From CAZSGN01 sp964606415 (GTDB lineage: Bacteria; Bacteroidota; Bacteroidia; Bacteroidales; JBBRXJ01): DNA of 18,635 nt. Shown here in pieces: positions 7,373-14,904 of the stretch (within the stretch, counting starts at the first letter, position 1; each line of letters starts with the position of its first letter). Where the stretch lies: the NCBI GenBank assembly GCA_964606415.1, contig CAZSGN010000018.1, positions 1 through 18,635 on the forward strand, in the 5' to 3' direction. The notes under the pieces were generated by a model. The model was not told where the DNA came from and made no database searches. It saw only the letters and a program-made list of their open reading frames with translations. The translations under genes and the position numbers were made by a program.

Positions 7373-7395
7373 AAAAAATATTGTCCAAAAACAAT
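7373..7395 (-). terminator. Weak terminator-like hairpin after the sugar transferase gene
   Basis: On the minus strand, ATTGT (7395-7391) and ACAAT (7384-7380) pair around a 6-nt loop and are followed by six T residues (7378-7373). The stem is only 5 bp and AT-rich, so termination would be partial at best. It lies in the 112-nt gap between the sugar transferase and crtI. Confidence 0.25.
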
Positions 7396-7403
7396 CTGAA
7401 ATT

Positions 7404-8522
7404 TTACTGGCTCCGTTTTTTCCTGAAAAAAATATTCCAGATTGCTTTCCCAAAATACCGGCAATCTGTAATAAATCCATTTTTTTCATAAGCCCGGAGG
7501 TATCTCAACTCGGATTCTTGTATTTCGTCAAGGGTAGAAGGCATATCAGCATAAAAGGGAGGAAGCAGCCCGGGCTTATGTTTAATACGAATATCCTGAA
7601 GTTCTTTATTATAAAGACTAAAATAATGCTCACTAAGCGGACGCACCCCAACCAATTTCATCTCTCCTTTAAATAAATTAATAAGCATCGGTAATTCATC
7701 GATCCAGAATCTTCTAAAAAACTTACCTGTACTGCTTACCCTGAAATCGTCCTTAAATTTACCTCCCCGATCAAGATTGTTGTGACTATAAATATAATCC
7801 TGAAGATATTCGGCAAAAGGATGCATTGTCCGTAACTTATAAACCCTGATTATTTTACCATTAAGCCCCACCCGGCGCAATTTAACCAGGGGCCCATAGG
7901 TAGGATGAAGATCATATGCAGGTTCACTTTTTTTACGTGCAACAAAATAAAAATAGTTGTCAATAAAAGTTTCCTCAACTACTTCAAACCCACAAGAATA
8001 AATACGCCCCAATGTTTCTGCCCTTGTTATCACGCGATTTTGTCCACGAGTGAGAAAAAAATAAATTTTCTTGGTAATAAAAAACTTCGGGAACACCCTT
8101 TTAACAATAAAATCAAAAAAATAATAGATTCTGTTCAGACCAGGAGGATATTTATTTAACAACCGTTGTTTTCTTAAATTTTTCGTCTCTGCACAACCAA
8201 TAAATAGGCCACCGTCATCCAGCTTTTCATTCACAGCCTCAAAAAATTTATTGATATAACGTATATCATTAATCTTTTTAAGATTAACAATACCCTTATT
8301 CTTAACTTTAGAATAATAAGAAATATTGAATGCTGTGGAAGTTGCCAGGACAAAAACCTCATCAGAACGGATATCAACATGGCTTACAATAAATTTAAGG
8401 CTGGCTTCGCCACATTCTTTCATAATCTGCTCTTCAAGATAACCTATCTTAAACAGTGGCATTTCTCTCTCAAACTCCCTGGCATTAGCACTCCCGAATT
8501 GTATCTTTTTAAAATTCCTCAT
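7404..8522 (-). CDS. Sugar transferase with methyltransferase-like N-terminal domain
   Basis: A 372-residue protein. The C-terminal half (about 205-372) is a bacterial sugar transferase (phosphoglycosyl transferase) domain: KLRRVGLNGK, VYKLRTMHP, the catalytic dyad in WIDELPMLIN (D275, E276), then KLVGVRPLS and KHKPGLLPPF. Such enzymes move a sugar-1-phosphate from UDP-sugar to undecaprenyl phosphate to begin polysaccharide synthesis. The usual N-terminal membrane helix (re-entrant in monotopic members) before this domain is missing. In its place are about 200 residues with a class I methyltransferase-like look (FFEAVNEKLDDGGLFIG, AETLGRIYSCGFEVVEE) and a basic, aromatic-rich stretch (about 132-158) that could bind membrane. 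Start: ATG at 8522, although a TTG three codons upstream is in frame; a consensus promoter lies just before it. Confidence 0.8.
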   Translation of the reverse strand: MRNFKKIQFGSANAREFEREMPLFKIGYLEEQIMKECGEASLKFIVSHVDIRSDEVFVLATSTAFNISYYSKVKNKGIVNLKKINDIRYINKFFEAVNEKLDDGGLFIGCAETKNLRKQRLLNKYPPGLNRIYYFFDFIVKRVFPKFFITKKIYFFLTRGQNRVITRAETLGRIYSCGFEVVEETFIDNYFYFVARKKSEPAYDLHPTYGPLVKLRRVGLNGKIIRVYKLRTMHPFAEYLQDYIYSHNNLDRGGKFKDDFRVSSTGKFFRRFWIDELPMLINLFKGEMKLVGVRPLSEHYFSLYNKELQDIRIKHKPGLLPPFYADMPSTLDEIQESELRYLRAYEKNGFITDCRYFGKAIWNIFFRKKRSQ

Positions 8523-8541
8523 AATACTCAACTAATACACA

Positions 8542-8574
8542 CAAATATACGTTAAAGTGTTTGATAATTACAAA
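8542..8574 (-). promoter_or_regulatory. Bacteroidota-type promoter of the sugar transferase/crt operon
   Basis: Read on the minus strand, TTTG (8574-8571) is followed after 21 nt by TATATTTG (8549-8542), matching both boxes of the Bacteroidota promoter (TTTG ... TAnnTTTG). Transcription would begin about 8535-8538, giving a leader of roughly 13-16 nt before the ATG at 8522. A start at the upstream TTG (8531) would leave almost no leader, which supports the ATG. Confidence 0.6.
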
Positions 8575-8836
8575 AACATGCTGTTTTTAATCATTTCTTA
8601 AAACAGTCATCAGGAAATTTTTAAACGAACTGCTTAACTCATAAATATCTTTTACCAATCTCTTTTGAAAGTTGATAAATCTCCAACTTCTGAAAACTAA
8701 AATACAACATATAAACGACCTTAATCCAAACCATATTTTATCTACATATAAACAAATTGCAAGCTTTCTCGCAAGAGATAAATGTTCGTGGTAGAACCTA
8801 AAATTTAAATATAAACAGAGGAATTTTTCATGGTTT

Positions 8837-8867
8837 TTTTAACATTCAAGAAAAAATAGTAATTTCG
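8837..8867 (+). promoter_or_regulatory. Probable promoter of the DUF2723 gene
   Basis: TTTT (8837-8840), the end of a T-run, is followed after 19 nt by TAATTTCG (8860-8867), which differs by one base from TAnnTTTG. The predicted transcription start lies about 20-25 nt before the ATG at 8899. No Shine-Dalgarno sequence is seen, as usual in this phylum. Confidence 0.4.
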
Positions 8868-8898
8868 CTACCGTCTAAAATAAAATATTTAAATTAAA

Positions 8899-11800
8899 AT
8901 GCAACAGTACAAAAAAGCAAACCTGATTACTGGCTGGATCATATTTTTAATAGCCAGCACTGTTTACTTATTAACCATCGAGCCCACAACAAGCCTTTGG
9001 GACTGCGGTGAATTTATTGCCAGTGCAGTTAAATTAGAAATCGGCCACCCTCCCGGAGCCCCTTTTTTCATGCTAGTCGGGCGATTCTTTAGTTTATTCA
9101 CAGGTGACCCTCAAAACCAAGCCATGATGGTCAATGCCATGTCCGGGCTATGTAGTTCATTTACCGTTTTGTTCTTATTTTGGAGTATTACTCATATATC
9201 CAGGAAAATCATTCTTCGCGACGGAGAAACTTTTAATCTTTCGAATAACATAGCCATTATCGGAAGTGGGATTATTGGCGCCCTCGCTTACACCTTTACT
9301 GATACTTTTTGGTTTTCAGCAGTAGAAGGTGAGGTATATGCCATGTCCTCCCTTTTCACGGCCATTGTTTTTTGGGCCATTTTAAAATGGGAAAATATAG
9401 CTGATCAAAAACATTCGGAAAAATGGCTTATTCTTATTGCATTACTAATGGGAATATCCATAGGCGTTCACCTTTTAAATCTTTTGACCATACCAGCCCT
9501 GGTATTGGTCTACTACTTCAGGAAATTCAATCATACCCGTAAAGGCTTTATTTACGCGCTATTAACTGGCTTTGGAATACTGGGCATTGTTCATTACCTG
9601 ATCATTCCCGGTGTCGTAAACCTGGGATCCAAATTTGAACTCTTCTTTGTTAATGGACTGGGCTTCCCCTTTAACACAGGCGTCTTTTTTTACATTGCTT
9701 TACTTGCAGGATTAGTCATATTCGGCATCCACTATACACATAAAAAACGGCTCATCCTATACAACAACATTATCTTAATCCTAACCATGATATTAATTGG
9801 CTATTCAGCCTTTGCCATGATTGTTATTCGCTCAGCCGCAGATCCTCCGATGGACGAAAATGATCCGGAAAACTTTTTTGCATTAAAATCATATATTAAT
9901 CGTGATCAATACGGGGACCGCCCTCTTGTTACCGGCCCTTACTTTAACGCACCAGTTATCAATGTAGAAGAAGGAGATGCAACCTATGTCCAGGAGAATG
10001 GAAAGTATGTCGTATCCAAAAGAAAAAGAATACCTCAATACGATGAACGATTCACAACCTTCTTCCCAAGGATGTACAGCACCCGGGGAGATCATGTACA
10101 ACGTTACAAACAATGGGTTGACATTGATGGAGAACAAATCAGAGTAAAAGGCAGGGATGGTCAAATGAAAACCCTAACCAAACCTTCATTTGGTGACAAC
10201 CTTGAATTTTTCTTCAAATACCAGGTAGGGTATATGTATTTCCGCTATTTTATGTGGAACTTTTCAGGGCGCCAGAATGACAACCAGGGATTTGGCGGAA
10301 CTTTAGATGGAAACTGGATATCCGGCCTTGAATTTATTGATAAACATCAAATTGGCAATCAAAAAATACCTGATCACCGAAAAGACCACCCTTCCCGTAA
10401 CACTTATTATTTATTACCTCTTATACTGGGTGTCATAGGTATTGTCTATCAAGCCATTAAAGACAAAAAATCATTTTCCATTGTTCTTTTGCTGTTTTTC
10501 CTCACAGGTATTGCAATCATACTTTACCTGAATCAACCCCCTGTGGAGCCCCGTGAACGGGATTACACTTACGCGGGTTCATTTTATGCCTTCTCCATCT
10601 GGATTGGCATATCAGTCCTGGCTCTTTTTGATGCAGCAAAAAGGCTAAAGAAAAAAACAGCAACCCAGGGAGCGCTATACCTTGGCGGATTGGCTTTAGT
10701 TGCTTATTTCTTCGAATCGATGGGCACTAATGACCATACTTTCTCTGGAATGATTCTCTGGACAGGCATTGTCGGAGCTGGACTTGTCGGATTCATGTTC
10801 CTCCTGAGTAAAATAACCAAAAACAGGTCCTTACACGCCATTATAGCAACATTATTACTTGTGCCTGTTCCGGTATTAATGGGGATTGAAACCTGGGAGG
10901 ATCATGATCGCTCAGGCAAATATACTGCCCGTGATATGGCTTACAACTACCTGAATTCATGCAAACCCAATGCTATTTTATTTACAAACGGAGACAATGA
11001 TACTTTTCCATTATGGTATATTCAAGAGGTTGAAGGTGTCCGGACAGATGTGCGCGTAGTCAACCTCATGCTTTTAAATACAGACTGGCATATTAAACAA
11101 GCCATGAGGAAAGCATATGATTCGGAGAGGCTACCCATCTCACTCCCTCTTAAAAAATATCGCGAGGGAACCAATGATGTGGTATATATCCACAAAAAAC
11201 CAAGCACCAACAAATACTACCCTGTTAAAAAATTGGTTGATTTTGTGAAAAGTGATCAATCTGGCACAAAAATCAGAACCAATAGTGGTGAAATGGATTA
11301 TTTGCCAACAAATAAATTCATTTTAAAAGTAGATTCTGCGTCTATCATGCAGAATAAAGTTGTTAATCCTGGCATTGCTGATCAAATTCTTCCGGAAATC
11401 AGATGGAATATTGGCAATAATAAACCCTATATTAGTAAAAGTGAAATGGTGCTTTTGGATATTCTCGCTAATAATAATTGGGAACGCCCCATATATTTTG
11501 TATCTCCGACCAAAGATAACACATTAGGCCTTAACGATTATCTCCAACTAGAAGGTTATGCATACAGACTTATACCGGTGAAAACCCCATCAGACCAATT
11601 TCAGGGAACCGGGCGAATAGATACTGATCTTTTATATAACAACCTCATGAATGAATTCAAGTGGGGGCGTATGTATGAAAAAGATGTTTATCTTAGTCAT
11701 TTTGACCGGAGAACCTTAAGAGTGGTGAGGTTAAGGCATAAATTTCACCGCCTTGCTGATGCTTTAATCCAGGAAGGAAAGAATGACTCTGCCATGAAGG

Positions 11801-12153
11801 TTGTTGATAAATGCATTGAAATACTTCCTCACCATGCATTGCCTTATGACTATTTCTCTTCATTGCTCGCAGAAGATTACTACAGATTAGGCGCCAATGA
11901 AAAGGCCGAAGAAATCATCCGGATTATTGCAGAGAGGGAAGAAGATAATCTTAATTATTATGCAAGGCTCATGGAAGAAGGCAAAAATAATCTTCAACAA
12001 GAAATCAGGCAAACGACCGGCGTATTAAGAACCCTGGCCAGCATGACAAGCGAGTATAATAATGAAGAGCTTTCAACAGAAATTCAAAATATCATGGAAA
12101 AGCAGAATTTCCAACAAAGACAAAGGCCGAGTCCGGCTCAAAGGCGTCCTTAA
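8899..12153 (+). CDS. DUF2723 family membrane protein, GT-C glycosyltransferase-like, with TPR-like tail
   Basis: A 1084-residue polytopic membrane protein of the DUF2723 family. The N-terminal half has about ten hydrophobic segments. The first periplasmic loop carries the family signature SLWDCGEFIAS (32-42) and GHPPGAP (49-55); acidic residues in this loop (D35, E38) are placed like the catalytic acids of GT-C enzymes such as protein O-mannosyltransferases. More helices follow near residues 500-670, after the marked EPRERDYTYAGSFY segment, and then a soluble C-terminal part. About residues 955-1040 look like TPR helices (VDKCIEILPHHALPYDYF, then LGANEKAEEIIRIIA). A role in transferring a sugar from a lipid carrier to protein or glycan outside the inner membrane is a reasonable inference, not shown. 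It stands alone between its own promoter and a strong terminator. Confidence 0.85.
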   Translation: MQQYKKANLITGWIIFLIASTVYLLTIEPTTSLWDCGEFIASAVKLEIGHPPGAPFFMLVGRFFSLFTGDPQNQAMMVNAMSGLCSSFTVLFLFWSITHISRKIILRDGETFNLSNNIAIIGSGIIGALAYTFTDTFWFSAVEGEVYAMSSLFTAIVFWAILKWENIADQKHSEKWLILIALLMGISIGVHLLNLLTIPALVLVYYFRKFNHTRKGFIYALLTGFGILGIVHYLIIPGVVNLGSKFELFFVNGLGFPFNTGVFFYIALLAGLVIFGIHYTHKKRLILYNNIILILTMILIGYSAFAMIVIRSAADPPMDENDPENFFALKSYINRDQYGDRPLVTGPYFNAPVINVEEGDATYVQENGKYVVSKRKRIPQYDERFTTFFPRMYSTRGDHVQRYKQWVDIDGEQIRVKGRDGQMKTLTKPSFGDNLEFFFKYQVGYMYFRYFMWNFSGRQNDNQGFGGTLDGNWISGLEFIDKHQIGNQKIPDHRKDHPSRNTYYLLPLILGVIGIVYQAIKDKKSFSIVLLLFFLTGIAIILYLNQPPVEPRERDYTYAGSFYAFSIWIGISVLALFDAAKRLKKKTATQGALYLGGLALVAYFFESMGTNDHTFSGMILWTGIVGAGLVGFMFLLSKITKNRSLHAIIATLLLVPVPVLMGIETWEDHDRSGKYTARDMAYNYLNSCKPNAILFTNGDNDTFPLWYIQEVEGVRTDVRVVNLMLLNTDWHIKQAMRKAYDSERLPISLPLKKYREGTNDVVYIHKKPSTNKYYPVKKLVDFVKSDQSGTKIRTNSGEMDYLPTNKFILKVDSASIMQNKVVNPGIADQILPEIRWNIGNNKPYISKSEMVLLDILANNNWERPIYFVSPTKDNTLGLNDYLQLEGYAYRLIPVKTPSDQFQGTGRIDTDLLYNNLMNEFKWGRMYEKDVYLSHFDRRTLRVVRLRHKFHRLADALIQEGKNDSAMKVVDKCIEILPHHALPYDYFSSLLAEDYYRLGANEKAEEIIRIIAEREEDNLNYYARLMEEGKNNLQQEIRQTTGVLRTLASMTSEYNNEELSTEIQNIMEKQNFQQRQRPSPAQRRP

Positions 12154-12172
12154 AACATAACCAGAAATAAAC

Positions 12173-12213
12173 AAAAAACTCGTTGCTAATTCATTTAGTC
12201 AACGAGTTTTTTT
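12173..12213. terminator. Strong bidirectional intrinsic terminator
   Basis: Bases 12173-12185 (six A then CTCGTTG) pair perfectly with 12200-12212 (CAACGAG then T), and the run of seven T continues to 12213. A second inner pairing, CTAA (12186-12189) with TTAG (12195-12198), extends the stem past one bulged base. It lies 20 nt after the stop of the DUF2723 gene, and its symmetric A- and T-runs let it also end transcripts coming from cstA on the other strand. Confidence 0.85.
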
Positions 12214-12219
12214 ATGGGG

Positions 12220-12262
12220 CTATTGGCTATTGGCTGTTGGCTGTTGATTGTTGGGCTGTTGG
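12220..12262. repeat. Degenerate 7-bp tandem repeat (CTRTTGG)
   Basis: Six imperfect copies in a row: CTATTGG twice, CTGTTGG, CTGTTGA, TTGTTGG, then after one extra G, CTGTTGG. The patch is non-coding, between the terminator and the end of cstA. The divergence among copies suggests an old slippage tract. Confidence 0.8.
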
Positions 12263-12269
12263 AGTCTGG

Positions 12270-12332
12270 CATTAAACCATTAAACCGTTAAACCTTTAAA
12301 CCATTAAACCATTAAACCATTAAACCATTAAC
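12270..12332. repeat. 8-bp tandem repeat (CATTAAAC), 7.9 copies
   Basis: Seven full units run from 12270 to 12325: CATTAAAC five times and two variants, CGTTAAAC and CTTTAAAC, as copies 3 and 4. A shortened unit CATTAAC (12326-12332) follows. It ends 10 nt before the cstA stop codon. Copy number is likely to vary between strains through slippage; nothing suggests a coding role. Confidence 0.9.
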
Positions 12333-12342
12333 TGAATCAATA

Positions 12343-14067
12343 CTAAAATCGTCGAATAATAGCTTTAATACTATTGACCAATAACCAAACCGTTAGTAAC
12401 ATAATAATAATAGTAATCACCAACAAAAGGATTTCACCCTTTTGTTCAAAAATAATAAGATTCTGAAACATCGCCCATAAAGTCATTGACAAGACAAACA
12501 ACATTGGGATAGCCGTATAAAGCATGTTTTTTCCTTTTGAATAAAGGAAAACAGAAACAACACCAAGCGCCAAAGCACCAAGAAGCTGATTAAGCGAACC
12601 AAATAATGGCCAAAGCAACATGGCACCTTGTCCCCCGGGCTTAATAAAAGCCATTGTTGCAGCAAGAAAAACCACAATAAAAGTAGAAAAATAACGATTA
12701 CCAAAAGGTTTCCTTACAACCCCATTGCTTCTTGTAAAAATCTCCTGCAAAGAAAGACGCTGCATACGTGCGGCCGAATCGAGGGTTGTATTGGCAAAAC
12801 TAACAATAAAAACAGCAATCATCGGCATCCCTACCATAGCAGGAATCCCATAACTCTCAAGCAAATTAGATGTACCAACGACAAAAGCCTCTAATTTAGC
12901 CCCCAAGCCACTGGCTGCCGACCATGAACTATAATGATGATAAAAAGCATCAGCACCCTGAAACTCCCCCATTCCCATTCCCAGGCCACCAGCAACAGCA
13001 ATAATAACCAAAACAGCCAGGAAACTTTCCGTTAACATACTCCCATACCCGACAAACAAAGTATCCTCCTCCTTATCAACTTGCTTAACTGAAGTACCAG
13101 AACTGGCAATAGAATGAAACCCGGAGATGGCCCCACAAGCAATAACAATAAATAAAAGAGGCATAATAGCAGGAACATCAGCCTCAGGAGCAAAAGCAAG
13201 ATCATTAATGGCAGGAGCAGTAAGTGGAGGATGAGCGACAAATAATCCAATAATGATAAGCGCCATTGCTACGATTAATTGATGGGAATTAATGTAATCG
13301 CGGGGTTGCAATAACTTATGAACAGGAAGTGTAGAAGCAATAAAAACATAAATAAACAATGCGACACACCATAAAACAATAGCAACATCTTTAACAGAAC
13401 CATCTCCGGCAAGCTGCTGGACAATTCCCAATTGGGTAAGGTCAACAGGGACGAAGGCCCCAATAACAATAGTTCCGTACATCATCAATAAAGCAATGAT
13501 AGAAAACACCAGGTCACTCTTGCCCTTGCGGATTTGCCAGCCCAACCATACAGCAATGGGCAACTGGGCCCAAACAGGTATTACAGCCTCGGGATACATA
13601 ATAAAAAGTGTACTAACAATCATTGCAAAGACAGAGAGCACAACAAAAAGCAGAAATTGCATAATAAATTGCATGGCATAACGGGTATCAGGGCTCATCA
13701 CCTCACCTATTAGTTGCCCAATGGTTTTTCCTTTATGTCTTGCTGAAATAATCATGGTAGAAAAATCATGAACAGCACCCATAAATATTGAACCAAAGAA
13801 AACCCATATCAACGCCGGCAACCACCCCCATATTACACCAATGGCAGGCCCTACAATGGGGCCCAATCCAGCAATCGTTGTGAAATGATGGCCAAAAATG
13901 ATATTTTTTTTTGTTGGAACATAATCAATACCATCATTTAATTCATGCGAGGGCATCACATTTTTCTTACTTATTTCAAAAAGTTTATACCCTATAAACC
14001 GGCCATAAGTGCGATATGCAATAATATAACCAACCGCGGCGATAAGTACGAGAACAAGAGAATTCAT
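12343..14067 (-). CDS. cstA: Carbon starvation protein CstA-like transporter
   Basis: A 574-residue (from the ATG at 14067) integral inner-membrane protein of the CstA family, with about 15 hydrophobic segments. Family marks are the N-terminal AYRTYGRFIG, then DYVPTKKNIIFGHHFTTIAG (about 48-67), GLGPIVGPAIG, GAVHDFSTMI, SGFHSIASSGTSVKQ and FANTTLDSAARMQRL. CstA proteins take up peptides or pyruvate; E. coli CstA is induced in carbon starvation. Substrate cannot be told from sequence. The length is shorter than the about 700-residue E. coli protein and fits the shorter Bacteroidota/Firmicutes forms. The open frame extends two codons to a TTG, but ATG is preferred. It starts 9 nt after hisIE ends, so both probably share a transcript, which ends in the repeat/terminator region below 12343. 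Confidence 0.9.
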   Translation of the reverse strand: MNSLVLVLIAAVGYIIAYRTYGRFIGYKLFEISKKNVMPSHELNDGIDYVPTKKNIIFGHHFTTIAGLGPIVGPAIGVIWGWLPALIWVFFGSIFMGAVHDFSTMIISARHKGKTIGQLIGEVMSPDTRYAMQFIMQFLLFVVLSVFAMIVSTLFIMYPEAVIPVWAQLPIAVWLGWQIRKGKSDLVFSIIALLMMYGTIVIGAFVPVDLTQLGIVQQLAGDGSVKDVAIVLWCVALFIYVFIASTLPVHKLLQPRDYINSHQLIVAMALIIIGLFVAHPPLTAPAINDLAFAPEADVPAIMPLLFIVIACGAISGFHSIASSGTSVKQVDKEEDTLFVGYGSMLTESFLAVLVIIAVAGGLGMGMGEFQGADAFYHHYSSWSAASGLGAKLEAFVVGTSNLLESYGIPAMVGMPMIAVFIVSFANTTLDSAARMQRLSLQEIFTRSNGVVRKPFGNRYFSTFIVVFLAATMAFIKPGGQGAMLLWPLFGSLNQLLGALALGVVSVFLYSKGKNMLYTAIPMLFVLSMTLWAMFQNLIIFEQKGEILLLVITIIIMLLTVWLLVNSIKAIIRRF

Positions 14068-14076
14068 AAGCAAATA

Positions 14077-14673
14077 TTATTGATGACGTTCTTCAAGAAT
14101 AGCAATGACATCTTCAATTCGGTACCCCCTGTTTGTAAGTAATACCAATAAATGATAAACCAAATCAGCTGATTCATTAAGAAAAAGCTCATCATTCTGA
14201 TCTTTCGCCTCAATAACCAACTCAACAGCTTCCTCTCCAACTTTTTGTGCAATCTTATTTACACCTTTATTGAATAATTTTGTTGTATATGACCCTTCGG
14301 GCATTTCCTGCTTACGTTGATCAATTAAATTTTGTAACTGTTCCAAAAAAGAGATCCCACCCTGATTAATCTCATCAAAACAAGTATCTGTTCCTTTATG
14401 ACAAACAGGCCCGTTAGGTTTAGCCTTGATCAACAAGGTATCACCGTCACAATCAACATGTATCGAAACCAAATCAAGAAAATGGCCACTTTCTTCTCCT
14501 TTAGTCCATAAGCGGTCTTTAGCGCGGCTATAAAAAGTAACACGCCCCGACTCATTTGTTTTCTGGTAAGACTCCTGATTCATATACCCAAGCATCAAAA
14601 CAACATCTGTATCACTATCTTGTACAATTGCGGGCACTAAACCATTTCCTTTCTCAAAATTAATTTTCTCCAT
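14077..14673 (-). CDS. hisIE: Bifunctional phosphoribosyl-AMP cyclohydrolase / phosphoribosyl-ATP pyrophosphatase
   Basis: Carries out steps 2 and 3 of histidine synthesis in the cytoplasm: PR-ATP to PR-AMP plus pyrophosphate (HisE), then ring opening to ProFAR (HisI). The 198 residues match the normal fused length. The HisI domain (about 1-105) has FYSRAKDRLWTKGEESGHF (47-65), the metal-binding HVDCDGDT (D74, D76, D78) and zinc cysteines C75, C91 and C98. The HisE domain (about 108-198) has KVGEEAVELVIEA (144-156) and ESADLVYHLLVLL (167-179). The ATG at 14673 is well placed. No other his gene is in the window, so it is detached from a his operon, and it is followed closely by cstA. The leader contains a 7-bp hairpin. 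Confidence 0.96.
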   Translation of the reverse strand: MEKINFEKGNGLVPAIVQDSDTDVVLMLGYMNQESYQKTNESGRVTFYSRAKDRLWTKGEESGHFLDLVSIHVDCDGDTLLIKAKPNGPVCHKGTDTCFDEINQGGISFLEQLQNLIDQRKQEMPEGSYTTKLFNKGVNKIAQKVGEEAVELVIEAKDQNDELFLNESADLVYHLLVLLTNRGYRIEDVIAILEERHQ

Positions 14674-14704
14674 TACTATTTTCTTTGTTTAATAAGCTAA
14701 TTCC

Positions 14705-14724
14705 TTATAGCAGATAGGCTATAA
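14705..14724 (-). promoter_or_regulatory. Hairpin in the hisIE leader
   Basis: TTATAGC (14705-14711) and GCTATAA (14718-14724) are perfect complements around the loop AGATAG, 31 nt before the hisIE start. On the minus strand no T-run follows it, so it is not an attenuator terminator by itself. A -7-like box TAAATTTG (14768-14761, exact match to TAnnTTTG) further upstream would put the hairpin within the hisIE 5' leader, but a -33 box is not seen. Confidence 0.3.
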
Positions 14725-14874
14725 TAACATCTATGTAACATTTTAAAAAATATGAATGAGCAAATTTAAACCATTTCATTAAAAAACTTGTTTTCAATAA
14801 TCAATAATTCATTTCAAACTTTAAATAATCAAATAAATCTGTTTAACATGACTGTCTAACAAAGAAAAAAATCA

Positions 14875-14882
14875 TATTTTTG
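14875..14882 (+). promoter_or_regulatory. Possible -7 element for the HAD gene (TATTTTTG)
   Basis: TATTTTTG matches the TAnnTTTG consensus exactly and lies 22 nt before the ATG at 14905, a usual distance. No clear TTTG box lies 19-21 nt upstream, which lowers confidence. Confidence 0.4.
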
Positions 14883-14904
14883 ATTTAAATTCCAGTCAGA
14901 AATC

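Larger units (their letters stand above)
8532..8898. other. Divergent intergenic region
   Basis: This 367-nt AT-rich gap lies between two divergent genes and holds no gene that I can support. It contains the minus-strand promoter near 8542-8574, a plus-strand promoter near 8837-8867, and a 7-bp inverted repeat CTGTTTT (8581-8587) / AAAACAG (8600-8606) just upstream of the minus-strand -33 box. That repeat could be an operator. I see no riboswitch-like conserved structure. Confidence 0.6.

Noticed and set aside
12270..12332. Possible CRISPR-like array
   Set aside because: The units are 8 bp in direct tandem without spacers, so this is a simple slippage repeat.
12628..13681. Several open frames on both strands within cstA
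   Set aside because: They are shadows of the cstA reading frame, rich in low-complexity Leu or Ser/Asn, with no independent support.
14674..14904. Riboswitch or T-box in the hisIE/HAD divergent gap
   Set aside because: Only a single 7-bp hairpin and -7-like boxes were seen; there is no conserved T-box or known riboswitch core and no terminator/antiterminator pair.
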